Source: Muricea muricata
Lineage: Eukaryota; Cnidaria; Anthozoa; Malacalcyonacea; Plexauridae
Assembly (NCBI GenBank): GCA_963855995.1
Contig: OY979716.1
Span: 123,194,237 to 123,258,236, forward strand
Length of the DNA stretch: 64,000 nt
Direction of reading: 5' to 3'
Shown: piece after piece, positions 1-10,360 of the stretch
How positions within the stretch are numbered: the first letter of the stretch is position 1
How the letters are laid out: the number at the start of each line of letters is the position of its first letter
Notes under the pieces: generated by a model
Told to the model about the DNA's origin: nothing
Databases searched by the model: none
Seen by the model: only the letters and a program-made list of their open reading frames with translations
Position numbers and translations under genes: made by a program

Positions 1-39
1 TATGACCGCCATGGCAGACCAACGAACAGTGGTCATTTC
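1..39. repeat. Unit A, left fragment
   Basis: Start of a dispersed unit whose uninterrupted relative lies at about 13025-13233. The shared words are the stretch with ACCAACGAA and GGTCATTT. The unit resumes at 717-797 and again at 7211-7305. It is split by the P-type MITE and by the BEL/Pao element. No protein function is recognised in it. Confidence 0.7.
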
Positions 40-716
40 CAGTGAACTCAATATAACTGGAAGGGTACCTAAGGCGGGAAATTTGAAGCCAAACATCACC
101 ATGCCCCCACCAGAAAAAACATGCGCGGCCATCTAAGGAATGTGTACAAAAGGCAGCCAATAACTGTCAAAAATGGGCTGAAACACTTCTAAAGTTTTAA
201 CAAAATGTAATCAAAACAATGGTCAAATGACTATCTTTCAAACTTAACCTTCTTGACCAAATTCATTTAAATAAAAAGCAATTACGCGAAAGCGTACAGC
301 CAAGAGTGGCGATCGTCACGGCGGCAGAAGTTATTTTGCAATTCGGATGTTATTCTTGTTTTTTGTCCGGGTATTTTAAGATTATTGGCTCTTTTTCCTT
401 TTAATTAGTGTAGCTTATACGTATTTCAAGTGCTGTAAGACAAAGATAAATAAAAACCAACACAAGCACAGTTTTGACTACTCTTATATTTAATAATACA
501 AAATTTTGCAAACCGCGATTACTTTTTCCGACTTTCCGAAAGATATTACACGACTTTTCGATACGAGATTTCGAAAACTTTTTACTCTTTTCGCACATCC
601 ATGGCTCAGTAATCCAGAAACTTCATTGATTTAAGACACGCGTGTCTGGGGGTCATTTGGCTTCAAATCTTGTATTACCGGCTTCAGGTAGCCTTCGAGT
701 TATATTGATTTCACTG
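40..716. mobile_element. Non-autonomous P-type DNA transposon (MITE)
   Basis: The left end begins CAGTGAACTCAATATAACTG and the right end is its imperfect reverse complement, ending TTGATTTCACTG. The subterminal GGCGGGAAATTTGAAGCC block recurs inverted near 659-672. Ends and subterminal blocks match the complete THAP-type P element at 40074-44286, so this looks like a deletion derivative without a transposase. GGTCATTTC flanks both ends (31-39 and 717-725), consistent with the 8-bp target duplication typical of P elements plus one coincidental base. The short ORF at 401-598 (minus) resembles nothing I know. The matching empty site is at about 13050. Confidence 0.85.
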
Positions 717-797
717 GGTCATTTCTGACCTCAAGAATATGGCAGACTATCAGGAGTAGCGAACACTTGAGGCATCCAAAAAGGCGAGAACTGAAAC
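717..797. repeat. Unit A, middle fragment
   Basis: Matches 13058-13132: the words CTCAAGAATATGGC, GGAGTAGC and AAAAAGGCGAGAACTGA are shared. It lies between the P MITE and the left LTR of the BEL/Pao element. Its last five bases, GAAAC (793-797), are the left target-site duplication of that element; the right copy reads GAGAC. Confidence 0.75.
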
Positions 798-1178
798 TGT
801 TTCATGCCCTCGTAGCGAGGCACTACTTTATGTGAAATACCACGACGCCAGACAGACGTTTAATCTTTAATTCTGCACTACCGTAACTCTCGTACAGGCA
901 ATTTTGTTTACGTGTAAAAAGCCGTATACATATATACAGAGTCAACTGAAAAAAAGCATAGTAAAACTCCAAGTTAATTGATGTGAACACTCTAGAACGT
1001 ACACAGTTATAGCATCTTACAATTTCGTGGATTATTCGTCCGTCATACGCTAATATAAAACTTGATTTTAGTCACGCTTTCTTCTTCTACCGATTAAACT
1101 CAACAAATCCTTTTCCCTGTCGAAACTCGCGGGTAATTCCCCTGCAACCCCCTAAAATCAGGCACAAAGTCCAAAACA
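798..1178 (-). repeat. 3' LTR of the BEL/Pao element
   Basis: About 381 bp, nearly identical to 6826-7210; I count about a dozen substitutions and a small indel near the end at 798. On the element strand it starts TGTTTTGGACTTTGTGCC and ends CATGAAACA. A purine-rich stretch (GGGCTGGAG) precedes it on the minus strand at about 1179-1187 and may be the polypurine tract. Confidence 0.92.
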
Positions 1179-1315
1179 CTCCAGCCCAGTGCGGAAATTA
1201 AGGTCTCTGTAAAGCTTAATTCAGCAGCGACTAATCTCTAACATAACATTTAACTATAATGAGAAAGGGTCTGTAAATTCAGCTTGTCTATTTCCCCTCA
1301 TTGTCCAACTCTTCT

Positions 1316-3201
1316 TTAGTTGCGATGAGGCAAAGCTTGTGGGGACCTATCGTATTCGCCGTTAGCCGTCTTAATTCGAACTTTTCTAACATGATTGTCA
1401 TTTCCTGGATACGTGTCAATAATCAACGCCATTTTCCATTGAGATCTTCTGTACTTGTTATCAAGTTCTAGAACCAAGTCACCAACTTTGACATCTTCTC
1501 TTGTGCGAAACCATTTATTCCTAGGCCTAGGCAAAAGGTTAGGCGCAAAGTACTTGATCCAGCACTTCCAGAATTCGTTCACTCTATCTTCTGTACTTCT
1601 TAGGAAATCTCTGGGATTGATCCTTTCTTCAGGCGCTGGTTGTGGGGGTGAATTGTGTGATCCAATAAGGATGTCATTCGGAGTGATAGGCGGGCTTTCC
1701 CAAACACGTTCTGAACTAGGATATAAGGGTCGGCTGTTGATTAGATACGTGGTTTCTGTAAGAAACGTACGCCATTGCTCTTCTGCGAACGTATGGTTCT
1801 TACATGTGGCATCCAGGGCCTGTCTCACCGACTTGATCAGGGACTCTACCACTCCGTTCTGGTGACTCGCATGTGGTGTGTTCCACTGCCACTTGAACTC
1901 ACAGATAAATTCGTTGGAAAGAACACTCTTAATTTTTGGAATATTCCAATTCCGCATAACTTCATCGAGGTAACTTTGAGCACCAATGAAATTGGTTCCG
2001 CAATCCGACCAACACGTGTTTGGATGGCCAAGTAGACTGGCAGAACGCCTAAATGCCAACAAGAACGTGTCCGTACTTTTGTCACTTACGAGCTCGAGGT
2101 GTACTGCTCTTGTAGTCATGCAAGTGAAGACAATGACTTGTGCTTCCTTCAGTGTCTTTCGACCCAATCTAATGTGAAAAGGACCGAACATATCTAATGC
2201 CGTGTTCGTAAAAGGGGGAAATCCTGCAGCGACTCGTAGACACGGTATTTGACCCATTATTTGACCAAGGGGTCTCTTGCGTAGCTTATGGCAAACGACA
2301 CATTTGTTGTTGAGATATTTCGCCATGCCACGAAGTCCAATGATCCAAAACTTTCCTCTCGCCTCGTGTATCAATCGTTGGTAACCACAATGACGATTTG
2401 TTTCATGCATGTGTTGCAGGAGTAGACTAGTGGGTGATTTCTGGGAAGGAGGATCGGGTTTCTCAAGTCGTTTGGAAGGGTCCTGATGTTTTCGAGCCGT
2501 CCATGTACTCTGAGTAGACCATCTTCATCTTTCTCAACAAGGAGTTGCTCGTCCATTGCATTGTCAGTCAAGCAACGTTGTGTCCACTGAAACAGTTGTT
2601 TCTCTGCTTTCTGAAGTTCGTCCACGGTAATGGGTCCTCTTTTCTGATCTACACTTCTGGCATTTTGGGTAAACCGATTAACATATGCGAGTGTTTTACG
2701 AACTTTCGAAAGCGTAGAACAGGTTTCTAGTAAATGGGAGAGAATTGGGTTATCCCCTTCATCTTTCGTTGCTATGTTGGCATGAACTGTTGGCTCGTCA
2801 GCAACTGCTGAATCTTCTGGAGTGGAACTTGGCAGCTGTTCTTTGAAAGTTGAGCTTACTTGAGACGACGGTTTGGTCTTTGACTTTTTCAGAGGTTTGG
2901 ACTCTCTTCTGGTCTCGGAAAGATCAACATCAGGCTTTTGATCGCCCTCTTCAAACTGTGGCCATTCTCGTTCGGGTGTCTTGAGGAAGTGTGGACCAGT
3001 GAGCCATTCTTCGAGTTGTTCCAATTCAGTTCCTCGAGTGAGGCCATCAGCTGGGTTGAATCTGGATCTAATGTAGTGAAAATCATTTGTGCCAACAGTT
3101 TCTTGAATCTCGGCGACTCTAGCTGAGACAAAGGGCTGGAACTCTTTCGGGGGGGGGGGGGGGTTGTTATCCAAGATAGCACTGTTGTAGAATCGACCCA
3201 T
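1316..3201 (-). pseudogene. BEL/Pao pol: RNase H end and integrase
   Basis: Two overlapping frames on the minus strand. The upstream one (3201-2371) holds the end of the RNase H region and the linker into integrase. The downstream one (2410-1316, 364 residues) is the integrase. In that ORF an HHCC-type finger ends in CVVC (residues 37-40). The DDE residues are D73 in ALDMFGPF, D136 in WSDCGTNF and E189 in GVVES. A C-terminal KVGDLVLELD segment matches the usual BEL integrase tail. The frame change near 2380-2410 interrupts the polyprotein. Integrase would insert the cDNA copy into host DNA. The family call is firm; activity is unlikely. Confidence 0.88.
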
Positions 3202-3518
3202 AGAAATTTCTTTGCTTCGTTGACGTTTGCAAAATCTAACATCTTCTGACAGGTATCGTAGATCCTTGCGAGAGCTAGGCAGCTCAGCAGTTCTAATCTG
3301 GGGATACTTTTCCTTTTAACTGGTGCGACAAACGGCTTGATAAGGACTGGAACACAGCAGAAACTACCGTCTCTGAGCTCCCAACGAAGAAATATCACCG
3401 CTCCATATGCTTGCTCTCCCGCATCTGAAAACCCATGAATCTGTGGTTGACCAATTGCATCACTCGGTTTCAGCTTGCGGTCAAAGTGGAGGGTCAACAG
3501 GTGATTCATCATTTTCAA
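2889..3518 (-). pseudogene. BEL/Pao RNase H domain
   Basis: Minus-strand frame with IHGFSDAGEQAYGAV, the first RNase H acidic motif, followed by KRKSIPRLELLSCL, the signature of BEL/Pao RNase H, and a second acidic motif in LWVDSTTVLSW. The frame is lost at a run of about 18 G between 3149 and 3167, where coding passes to the neighbouring frame. That homopolymer is either a slippage mutation or an assembly error. RNase H removes the RNA strand during reverse transcription. Confidence 0.85.
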
Positions 3519-3703
3519 ATTCTCTGCCCATTTCTTTTGGACTTCTTCAGGTAAGACGTCGTCCCATCCATAGCCTAGACTCCAAAGTTCTTGTAAGTCT
3601 ATTCGGAATTTTATGGTGACGGGGGAAATGAGCCCAATGGGATCCCACAGCTGTGCTAGAGTAGCAAGACAACTTCTCTTTGTAAATGCTTCGAACTTAC
3701 GGG

Positions 3704-4750
3704 TTACTTCTTTAAGGTAAACTTGTCAAGTTCCTTGTCCCATTTGTGGCCAAGCAAATCTGTAAATCTTTCATTTTGTGTCTGATAAGTCTCTTTTCTG
3801 TTTGAGTGCCACGCTTTGATCTCAAATTTTCCATTTTCAAGTATTGCATCAATTCCTGTGGTGACTCGTTTTGCATCTTGTATCGTTGAACAGGATCCTC
3901 CAACGTCATCGACATACGCATGACGCAGAAGTTCTGTTGCTGGTTCGGGTTCCTCAACCTGAGACGCTTTGGCCAGAACTTTAATTGAATTGGATGCAAT
4001 GTCCGGCGCTGGCTTATCCCCAAAGCTCAATTGCAGCCACTGATAAACAGTTGGTTCTTCTGTTGGACTGCTCCTCCATAGAAATCGGTGGAACACCTTG
4101 TCGTCTGGATGCACTAAAATCGGGTTGAACATCTTGCGCACATCGCCAGAATACGCAACGTTGTTCCAGCGCCAAGCTGCAAGAACACCAGGAAGCTCGT
4201 TGATATAATTCGGGCCTTTCTCGAGGTGGTCACTAAGTGAGCGATCATCATGACCTTTTGCAGATGAATCAAAGACTAGGCGGAGCTTTGTTGTTTTATC
4301 GGGTGTGAATACGGCCTGTAACGGCAAGTACCATTCAGGTTGCATATGATCTACTTCCTCCGGTGGCACTTTCATCACAAATCCTTGGGAGACCAGCTTC
4401 TGAACTTCTTCGTCAACAGCTTTGGTGAAATCTTTCTTTTGAAACGATCTTTCAGTCGCATGCATTCGTTTAAGGGCAATGTCATGGTTGCTGCGCTTCG
4501 GTGGGCCGTCCTCTTTCCAAGGCATCTGGATTTGAACTCTACCGTCTACCAGCCTTGTAGATTCAGAAAGTGACTTAACGAATTTGTTTTCCCGAAATTC
4601 ATTGTCGCTACACGTGCATAGCTCAGTTGGCTTAACTCCGATAAGATCTTGCTGAAAAAGAATATTCAAATCTTCGGCAACACTTATTGTCCCAACATCG
4701 ACTGATGAATTGTACTGTTGCTCGTGGTAAGTTGGCCTAAGACATACCAT
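3704..4750 (-). CDS. BEL/Pao reverse transcriptase
   Basis: A 348-residue frame of the pol gene. LRLVFDSSAKG matches the BEL conserved block before the palm. AYSGDVRKMFNPILV holds the first catalytic aspartate, LQLSFGDKPAPDIAS is motif B, and HAYVDDVGGS is the YxDD box. MFNPI and FGDKPAP differ slightly from the usual MFHQI and FGLNSSP. The frame is preceded by the protease ORF and followed by the RNase H region after another frame change near 3700. It copies element RNA to DNA. It looks nearly complete but is cut off from its neighbours. Confidence 0.88.
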   Translation of the reverse strand: MVCLRPTYHEQQYNSSVDVGTISVAEDLNILFQQDLIGVKPTELCTCSDNEFRENKFVKSLSESTRLVDGRVQIQMPWKEDGPPKRSNHDIALKRMHATERSFQKKDFTKAVDEEVQKLVSQGFVMKVPPEEVDHMQPEWYLPLQAVFTPDKTTKLRLVFDSSAKGHDDRSLSDHLEKGPNYINELPGVLAAWRWNNVAYSGDVRKMFNPILVHPDDKVFHRFLWRSSPTEEPTVYQWLQLSFGDKPAPDIASNSIKVLAKASQVEEPEPATELLRHAYVDDVGGSCSTIQDAKRVTTGIDAILENGKFEIKAWHSNRKETYQTQNERFTDLLGHKWDKELDKFTLKK

Positions 4751-4769
4751 CCAAAGCAGTTCATCTTAG

Positions 4770-5440
4770 CTACTGGTTCGCTAGGATGTCCAGGAATGAC
4801 ATGCACATCAACAGGGCATCTGCAAAGCCAGTTCCGAGGAGCAAGTCAATACTCCCCCCTAATAGATGCAATTTTTCTAGAACTGGTTTAATATCAGCGT
4901 ATTTCTCCAGTGACTTCTTTGAAACTGTTTTTGCACCGCTGCATGTTTTGTTAACCGTGTATACAAGAAGGGTTTTCTTGACTTCCTCTTCTATTGGCGA
5001 GATCATGGTGATTTCCACAATTTCGGAAACTTCAGATTTGCTAGCCCCTCCAGCCAAGTTCATAGTGAGATGCGTTTGTGGTCCGTTTAATCCAAGTTTT
5101 TTTGCTGTAGATTTAGAAAGCAGGCTTGCATTCGAACCGGTATCCAGCATTGCGAGGACATCCTGAGGCACTCCATTTGCATCCACGACTTTGATCTTTT
5201 GAACTGGGCATAGTCCTGTCACAGTCTGAACGTTATTGTGTTTAGGGGAATATACATTGACGTCATTCGTTGCATTGTTCTTATCGTCCGCAAATGGTGG
5301 GGAATCCGGGTTCAATGGTTTGGTATTGTGTAATGATCGGTGGTGGTTTTTCGTACACTTATCGCATGTTGTACCATCACTCTTCTTGCAGTCTTTAGTA
5401 TGATGAGCATTTAAGCATTTGCGACATCTTTGTTTCTCCT
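4770..5440 (-). CDS. BEL/Pao gag zinc knuckles and aspartic protease
   Basis: Minus-strand frame. At about 5440-5335 it carries CRKCLNAHHTKDC and CDKCTKNHH, two CCHC-like knuckles of the gag C-terminus. After a spacer comes a retropepsin-like segment: AMLDTGSNASLLS with the catalytic D-T-G, and LLLGTGFAD further on, as in the DUF1758 family. The listed open frame starts at TTG 5315, but the coding similarity continues upstream through the knuckles. The frame ends near 4770, just before the reverse transcriptase region. It would process the polyprotein. Confidence 0.82.
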
Positions 5441-5597
5441 TAACGATGTCCCAACGTAGGTTTACGGTTAAACCCTGATAGGTGGGGCAAGCTGCAAGTA
5501 GGTGTTTAGATTGGCAACCAAGAGTACAAGATTCTTGTACTTCGACGTTTCCAGAGCGGTTGTCGGATCTTCTAGTGGTAGGGCTAGGATTAGTCTC

Positions 5598-6566
5598 CTA
5601 AAGGTTATTTCTCCCTCTCGAACGAAGACTTGCTTCCTCCTGCAACCAAATAATGAGGTTGCAAACATTCTCCTCCTTTTTATCTCTCTTCATCTCTCTT
5701 CCGAATGCAGAGTTGTCACCGGAACTAAGCTTCGAGAGAAGCTGGGACATAAAAAAGGGAGCTTCGGAAGATGAGGAAACTGGGCATGCATTGTCTTCCA
5801 TATCATTGACATAGCCGGTTATCAAGGATGCATAATGAGCAAGTGATTTTGAGTCCCTTTTTACGGGCTTTAGGTTATTTATTCCCATCAGCAGTTCGTC
5901 CATGAGCTTCCGTTTGTCAGCGAATTCTACGTCCAGAATGTTCCAAGCGCGATCTATGCTCTTGCATGTTTTCACTTGATCCGTCCACCAAAAGCCCTTT
6001 GGCATTGCCTTTCGGAAACGCTGGAGTTGTTCGTCTTCATCTTGGGGATATTTAGTCATCCAATGACGAAATTCCTTTTTCCAGGTGGAGTATGATCTTC
6101 TACACCCGTCCCAAGATGGGACGGGTAGTCTTTCCAGACCACTAGCTTTCAACTTAGTGTTAGAGCCTTCCAGCACTTGTGCCATTTTTGTCACCGCTGA
6201 CGTCATTGCTTCTAACGATTTTGAGTTATCAGCAGGCGATTTTGTGGAGCTTAATTTCTTTTGATAGACGGAAAAGGTTTTAGCCAGTTCTAAATAGTCT
6301 TTTTTTAATTTCCCGCCAACTTCGCTGTTTGATTTTAACATCTCATCAGCCTCGGGCTGGCCGTCCTCTACGATCCTATCAGCTAGGGCTTCCTGCTGCT
6401 TTTTAATTTTTCGGTACTTGGTTTCGACTAAATTGGAAATAATTTCTAATCTCTCCAAATTAGGCTCTACTGCAAGGACAGTCTCGAATTCTTCGAATAA
6501 TTCTCGTATAGACTGAATCGCATTATCTCTTTTGCCAATTAGAGTTTTCAAATCCGTTTTTGGCAT
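5598..6566 (-). CDS. BEL/Pao gag (DUF1759-like)
   Basis: A 322-residue ORF starting at ATG 6566, 260 bases downstream of the 5' LTR. An N-terminal charged coiled-coil region (residues 1-125) is followed by LPVPSWDG and a capsid-like block including WKKEFRHWM, AWNILDVEFADK and SLAHYASLITGYVNDME, the DUF1759 pattern of Pao gag. The ORF ends before the zinc knuckles, which lie in another frame downstream, so one frameshift separates them. It would form the particle that packages element RNA. Confidence 0.85.
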   Translation of the reverse strand: MPKTDLKTLIGKRDNAIQSIRELFEEFETVLAVEPNLERLEIISNLVETKYRKIKKQQEALADRIVEDGQPEADEMLKSNSEVGGKLKKDYLELAKTFSVYQKKLSSTKSPADNSKSLEAMTSAVTKMAQVLEGSNTKLKASGLERLPVPSWDGCRRSYSTWKKEFRHWMTKYPQDEDEQLQRFRKAMPKGFWWTDQVKTCKSIDRAWNILDVEFADKRKLMDELLMGINNLKPVKRDSKSLAHYASLITGYVNDMEDNACPVSSSSEAPFFMSQLLSKLSSGDNSAFGREMKRDKKEENVCNLIIWLQEEASLRSRGRNNL

Positions 6567-6825
6567 TTTGAAGGATGTATTTTTAGGTAACCTGAGCGAT
6601 GTCTTTTATAAGCCTCGATTTCGTTCGACACGCCGTGGAGAAAGAGTTGCTCAACTTTTTATGTTTGTAAAACTTGATATTAGCAAATAAAATACAACAT
6701 GAAAGGAATTTTCTGACCATTTATGAATCTTTCGCGGCTCTTGCAAGGTAGGACTTTCAAGGACGGTCTGTCGCTTATTTCTTGCAGTCGGTTGTCCTTG
6801 ATTTTCCCCTTTGTTTGCAGTTCTG

Positions 6826-7210
6826 TGATATTTCAATGCCCTCGTAGCGAGGCACTACTTTATGTGAAATACCACGACGCCAGACGGACGTTCAATCTTT
6901 AATTCTGCACTACCGTAACTCTCGTACAGGCAATTTTGTTTACGTGTAAAAAGCCGTATACATATATACAGAGTCAACTGAAAAAAAGCATAGTAAAACT
7001 CCAAGTTAATTAATGTGAACACTCTAGAACGTACACAGTTATAGCATCTTACAATTTCGTGGATTATTCGCCCGTCATACGCTAATATAAAACTTGATTT
7101 TAGTCACGCTTTCTTCTTCCACTGATTGAGCTCAGCAAATCCTTTTCCCTGTCCGAACTCGCGGGTAATTCCCCTGCCACCCCCTAAAATCAGGCACAAA
7201 GTCCAAAACA
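6826..7210 (-). repeat. 5' LTR of the BEL/Pao element
   Basis: Right-hand LTR, about 385 bp; the promoter end of the minus-strand element. It starts TGTTTTGG at 7210 and ends ATATCA at 6826. Immediately inside, the minus strand reads CAGAACTGCAAACAAAGG where the primer-binding site should be; I could not assign a tRNA. Right flank GAGAC is the target duplication. Confidence 0.92.
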
Positions 7211-7305
7211 GAGACGAAAACGACTGCCACAATACCCATGAAGAGAGATTAATTCTGGAAAAATACAGAGAAGCGCCAAGAAGTGACTATGGCGTGAAAC
7301 ACAAG
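7211..7305. repeat. Unit A, right fragment
   Basis: Continuation of unit A beyond the BEL/Pao insertion. GACGAAAACGACTGC, AGAGAGATTAATTCTGG and AATACAGAGAAGCGCCAAGAA match 13135-13210. One frame would read LEKYREAPRSDYGVK here and LGKYREAPRIDYGVK in the other copy, but stops nearby prevent a confident gene call. Confidence 0.65.
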
Positions 7306-7402
7306 GCAAGTTTGTTGATAATGCGTATTTATACTTGTGTTTTAATGCTTTCAGTATAAAGGCCGGCGTAGCCGTACTCCAGTCTACTCACTGCATAAAT
7401 TC

Positions 7403-7810
7403 CAGAGTAAGTTTATGTTTTGTAAATGCAAGACTTTCTTCTTGTTGCTGTATTTCAAAATATTGACGAACTTTACATGTTTTATTTCAAACTCAAAGTT
7501 TATGTAGATAAAAATTTAGTTTCATAAATATTTCAAAACGTCTAATATATGTAATTAATAGATCGTATTTATACCAAATTTAAGCTTAGTTTAGGCACAA
7601 TAACATACCGATGACAAATGTCGTGCCAATTTAAAAAATTGTCAATAAAACAAGGATTAAAAACTGATATTTTGTCCTTTTGAAAAAATATACAGAAAGG
7701 AAAAAAAATGCCGTGTTGCTACGACAACAACCTATATTAATACTTCATGCAATTCCGAAAATATAGTTGCATACTTGGTTAGTGGCGAGGGGTTGCTGCA
7801 TGCATATTTT
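7403..7810. repeat. Dispersed repeat R1, copy 1
   Basis: Closely matches 23793-24248, from AGAGTAAGTTTATGTTTTG to TTAGTGGCGAGGGGTTGC. Copy 2 has an extra 40 or so bases near 23870-23910. No ORF and no terminal repeats are seen, so the class is unknown. Confidence 0.75.
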
Positions 7811-8295
7811 ATTGTTAGTTTTATCAACCACCATTGAACAAGTAAAACAAAATTTGCTATTTTCAACAGTTTTTTGGGAGTGTCACTCATAATTGTGTTC
7901 TGAAAACTTTAAATTTGCGACTGCGCGCTAGGTTCGCGCCTAGAGGCGCCAGGAAGTCTATTAATAGCATCATATATCGCCTTTAAAACATGCTGCGTGA
8001 TTGGCTGTTATTAAACAATCAGAATGGAATTTGGTGCTCTTGAAAGCAGCCTGTGAATGGGGAGAAAACCTCAGACCCACGAACAGGCTGCAAAGGAGCC
8101 TAATCAGATATACCGGTTAAACCAGATTAACTGGCTTGCTTCGTCCAAAATCTTAACGTCCGGGGCGAGGGTTACCAATTTCGTAATGGCGGAGTTCAAA
8201 GTCGTTGCTCGTGATAGGTAGTAAAAGTGGTATGCCATGACGTCATCCTCACTGATCTCAACAATATAGCGACTATCATGAATGGCTAACACCAT

Positions 8296-8632
8296 TGATC
8301 TGAAAATAGATAACCTGGATAGAGTTTCTATACCTACAAAAATCGTGGCCACTTTTGATGTCGAACACCCGATTCTTGGGACCACAAATGAGCACCCCAA
8401 ATCGGTAAATAGTGGCAAAATAACCAGTGCTCTGCATGTTTTCTACTTAAATTTGAATGTACTAGCTCAAAACAGTACAAATTGCTCAGATACAGGCATA
8501 CAGCTACGAATGCACGCCTTGTTCAGACGCGATAAGTGGTCCCAAGAATCGGGTGTTCGACATCAAAAGTGGCCACGATTTTTGTAGGTATAGAAACTCT
8601 ATCCAGGATATCTATTTTCAGATCAGTGGCTA
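8296..8632. repeat. Inverted repeat with ~100-bp arms
   Basis: The stretch at 8296-8391 returns as its reverse complement at 8534-8632. TCTATACCTACAAAAATCG, ACTTTTGATGTCGAACACCC and GATTCTTGGGACCAC are in both arms, about 140 bases apart. The arms are nearly identical, so the fold-back is recent or kept by conversion. Possibly a fold-back MITE; no clear target duplication. Confidence 0.8.
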
Positions 8633-9012
8633 ACACTGATTCGCCAGATTTAAAATTTATTGTTGATTGATTAATCACGAATTCAACTGACAGCAAATAT
8701 CTAAATCTGCTTTTTGCTTTACAATATTTTATGCATTCCGTCTTGCTAACTACCAAAATAATGCAAAGTTACCGGAACTTTCTTACCTTTGATGTTGCAT
8801 TTACGCAGCTCGTTACTGGGCATGTATAAACGTTATTGATAATTACGCGTGCAAAATTTTCTACCCGAGTTTGGGATAATAGACAGGTTCAGATTTGACT
8901 TCCACTACCTCTACCGCTACCTTTGAAGGCTCCATCGGTAGCCGTCGCGACGGAATGTTTGGACAGGTTCAGATTTGACTTCCATTTTGCGACTGCTTTC
9001 CGGTGATTCACG

Positions 9013-10360
9013 ATGTTTAATGAAAACAAGATGGCTGCTTTAACAGGGTGCGATGAACAACTACTGTTTTTAGCAGATGAAGAAGGAGATGTAGAAGATG
9101 AGGATATGCTTGGTTTTTTTTTATATTTTACAGAAGGCTTAAACCCAATACCTCACCGCAATTATTCGCGGTTTAAACTACAAAATTACAGCGACGAAGA
9201 GTGTGTACTTAATTTCCGTTTCACAAAAACTGACATTATTCATTTGGCCAATTCGCTACGCCTACCTGACCGTTTTTTGTGCAAGAATGGCACAGTTGCG
9301 AGTAAATTGGAAGGATTATGCATCTTATTACGTCGACTAGCCTATCCGAATCGTTTGACTGACATGATTCAAATGTTTGGCAGGTCCAAATCCGAGTTGA
9401 GCATGGTAATTAACAATGCTGTTGATTTTGTATTTAACCAGCATCATTCACTACTAAATAACCTAAATGTACCTTGGCTGGCTCCAGAAAGGTTAAAAGA
9501 AATGGCAACAGCTGTTCATGAGAAAGGTGCAGCCCTTGATAATGTATGGGGATTTGTTGACGGCACGGTAAAGTACTTATGGTTTATATGCAAGCATATA
9601 TAGTCATGATAATAAATCCAGGATAATTTTTATGAATACTTAAACAGTTTCTCTTTATACATGTAGGTAAGGCCAATTAGTCGACCAAAGGTGCATCAGA
9701 ATATCATGTATAACGGTCATAAAAGGGTGCACTCCAAAAAATGGCAGGCTGTTAATGCTGCAAGTGGATTAATTGTTCATCTTTATGGACCTGTTGGTAA
9801 GTAATGAAGTCAAATATGGATGAGTTTTATTCTAAAAAGGTACAACTAAAAAAGAAACTTGTACACACTTACATTAGATATCAGTCGAAATAAGTAATAA
9901 AGTTTACAGTCATATACAACATACGTCTATTTTTTCAGAAGGCAAACGTCACGATGCTTCCATGCTGATGATGTCAGGCTTGTACCACCAACTGGAGATT
10001 TATTCCCATGATGGTAATGGTAACCCTCTAGCGATATATGGTGATCCAGCGTATCCTCACAGGGTTCATTTACAGAGCCCATACAAAGGAGCTAACCTGA
10101 CTGATGCTCAGAAGCAGTTTAATCAATCCATGAGTGCTGTTAGAGTTTGTGTGGAATGGCCATTTGGAGAAATTATAAAGTACTTTGCTTTTAATGATTT
10201 TAAGAAGAATCTCAAAATTGGTCTACAATCAGTTGCAAAGAGTTATGCAGTTTCCTGCTTGCTTTATAATTCTAAAGTATGCCTTCAGAGTTCTAATACA
10301 GCTAGTTATTTTGGAGTGAAGCCCCCAACTATTGATGAGTATTTTAATCAATCCATGTAA
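9013..10360 (+). CDS. Harbinger DDE transposase (3 exons)
   Basis: Exons 9013-9567, 9667-9796 and 9939-10360. All introns are GT-AG and phases agree (0 then 1), giving 368 residues without a stop. The catalytic triad can be placed at D183 (GFVDGT), D264 (IYGDPAYP) and E301 (CVEWPFGE). RPISRPKVHQNIMYNGHKR between them is typical of PIF/Harbinger transposases and their domesticated relative HARBI1. It excises and inserts the element, working with the SANT partner encoded on the other strand. The start ATG at 9013 follows the left end by 132 bases, leaving a short promoter region. All exons are intact. Confidence 0.93.

Larger units (their letters stand above)
798..7210 (-). mobile_element. BEL/Pao LTR retrotransposon
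   Basis: A 6.4-kb element read on the minus strand: 5' LTR (6826-7210), gag, protease, reverse transcriptase, RNase H, integrase, 3' LTR (798-1178). LTRs run TG to CA on the element strand. Flanking pentamers are GAAAC and GAGAC, a 5-bp target duplication with one mutation, as expected for BEL/Pao. Gene order and domains (DUF1759-like gag, DUF1758-like protease, BEL-type RNase H, then integrase) fit Pao/BEL rather than Gypsy or Copia. The polyprotein is broken by several frame changes, so the copy is probably inactive, although the two LTRs differ at only about a dozen positions. Confidence 0.93.

Noticed and set aside
1455-1865. Plus-strand ORFs inside the BEL/Pao element
   Set aside because: They are shadows of the minus-strand integrase and show no family features.
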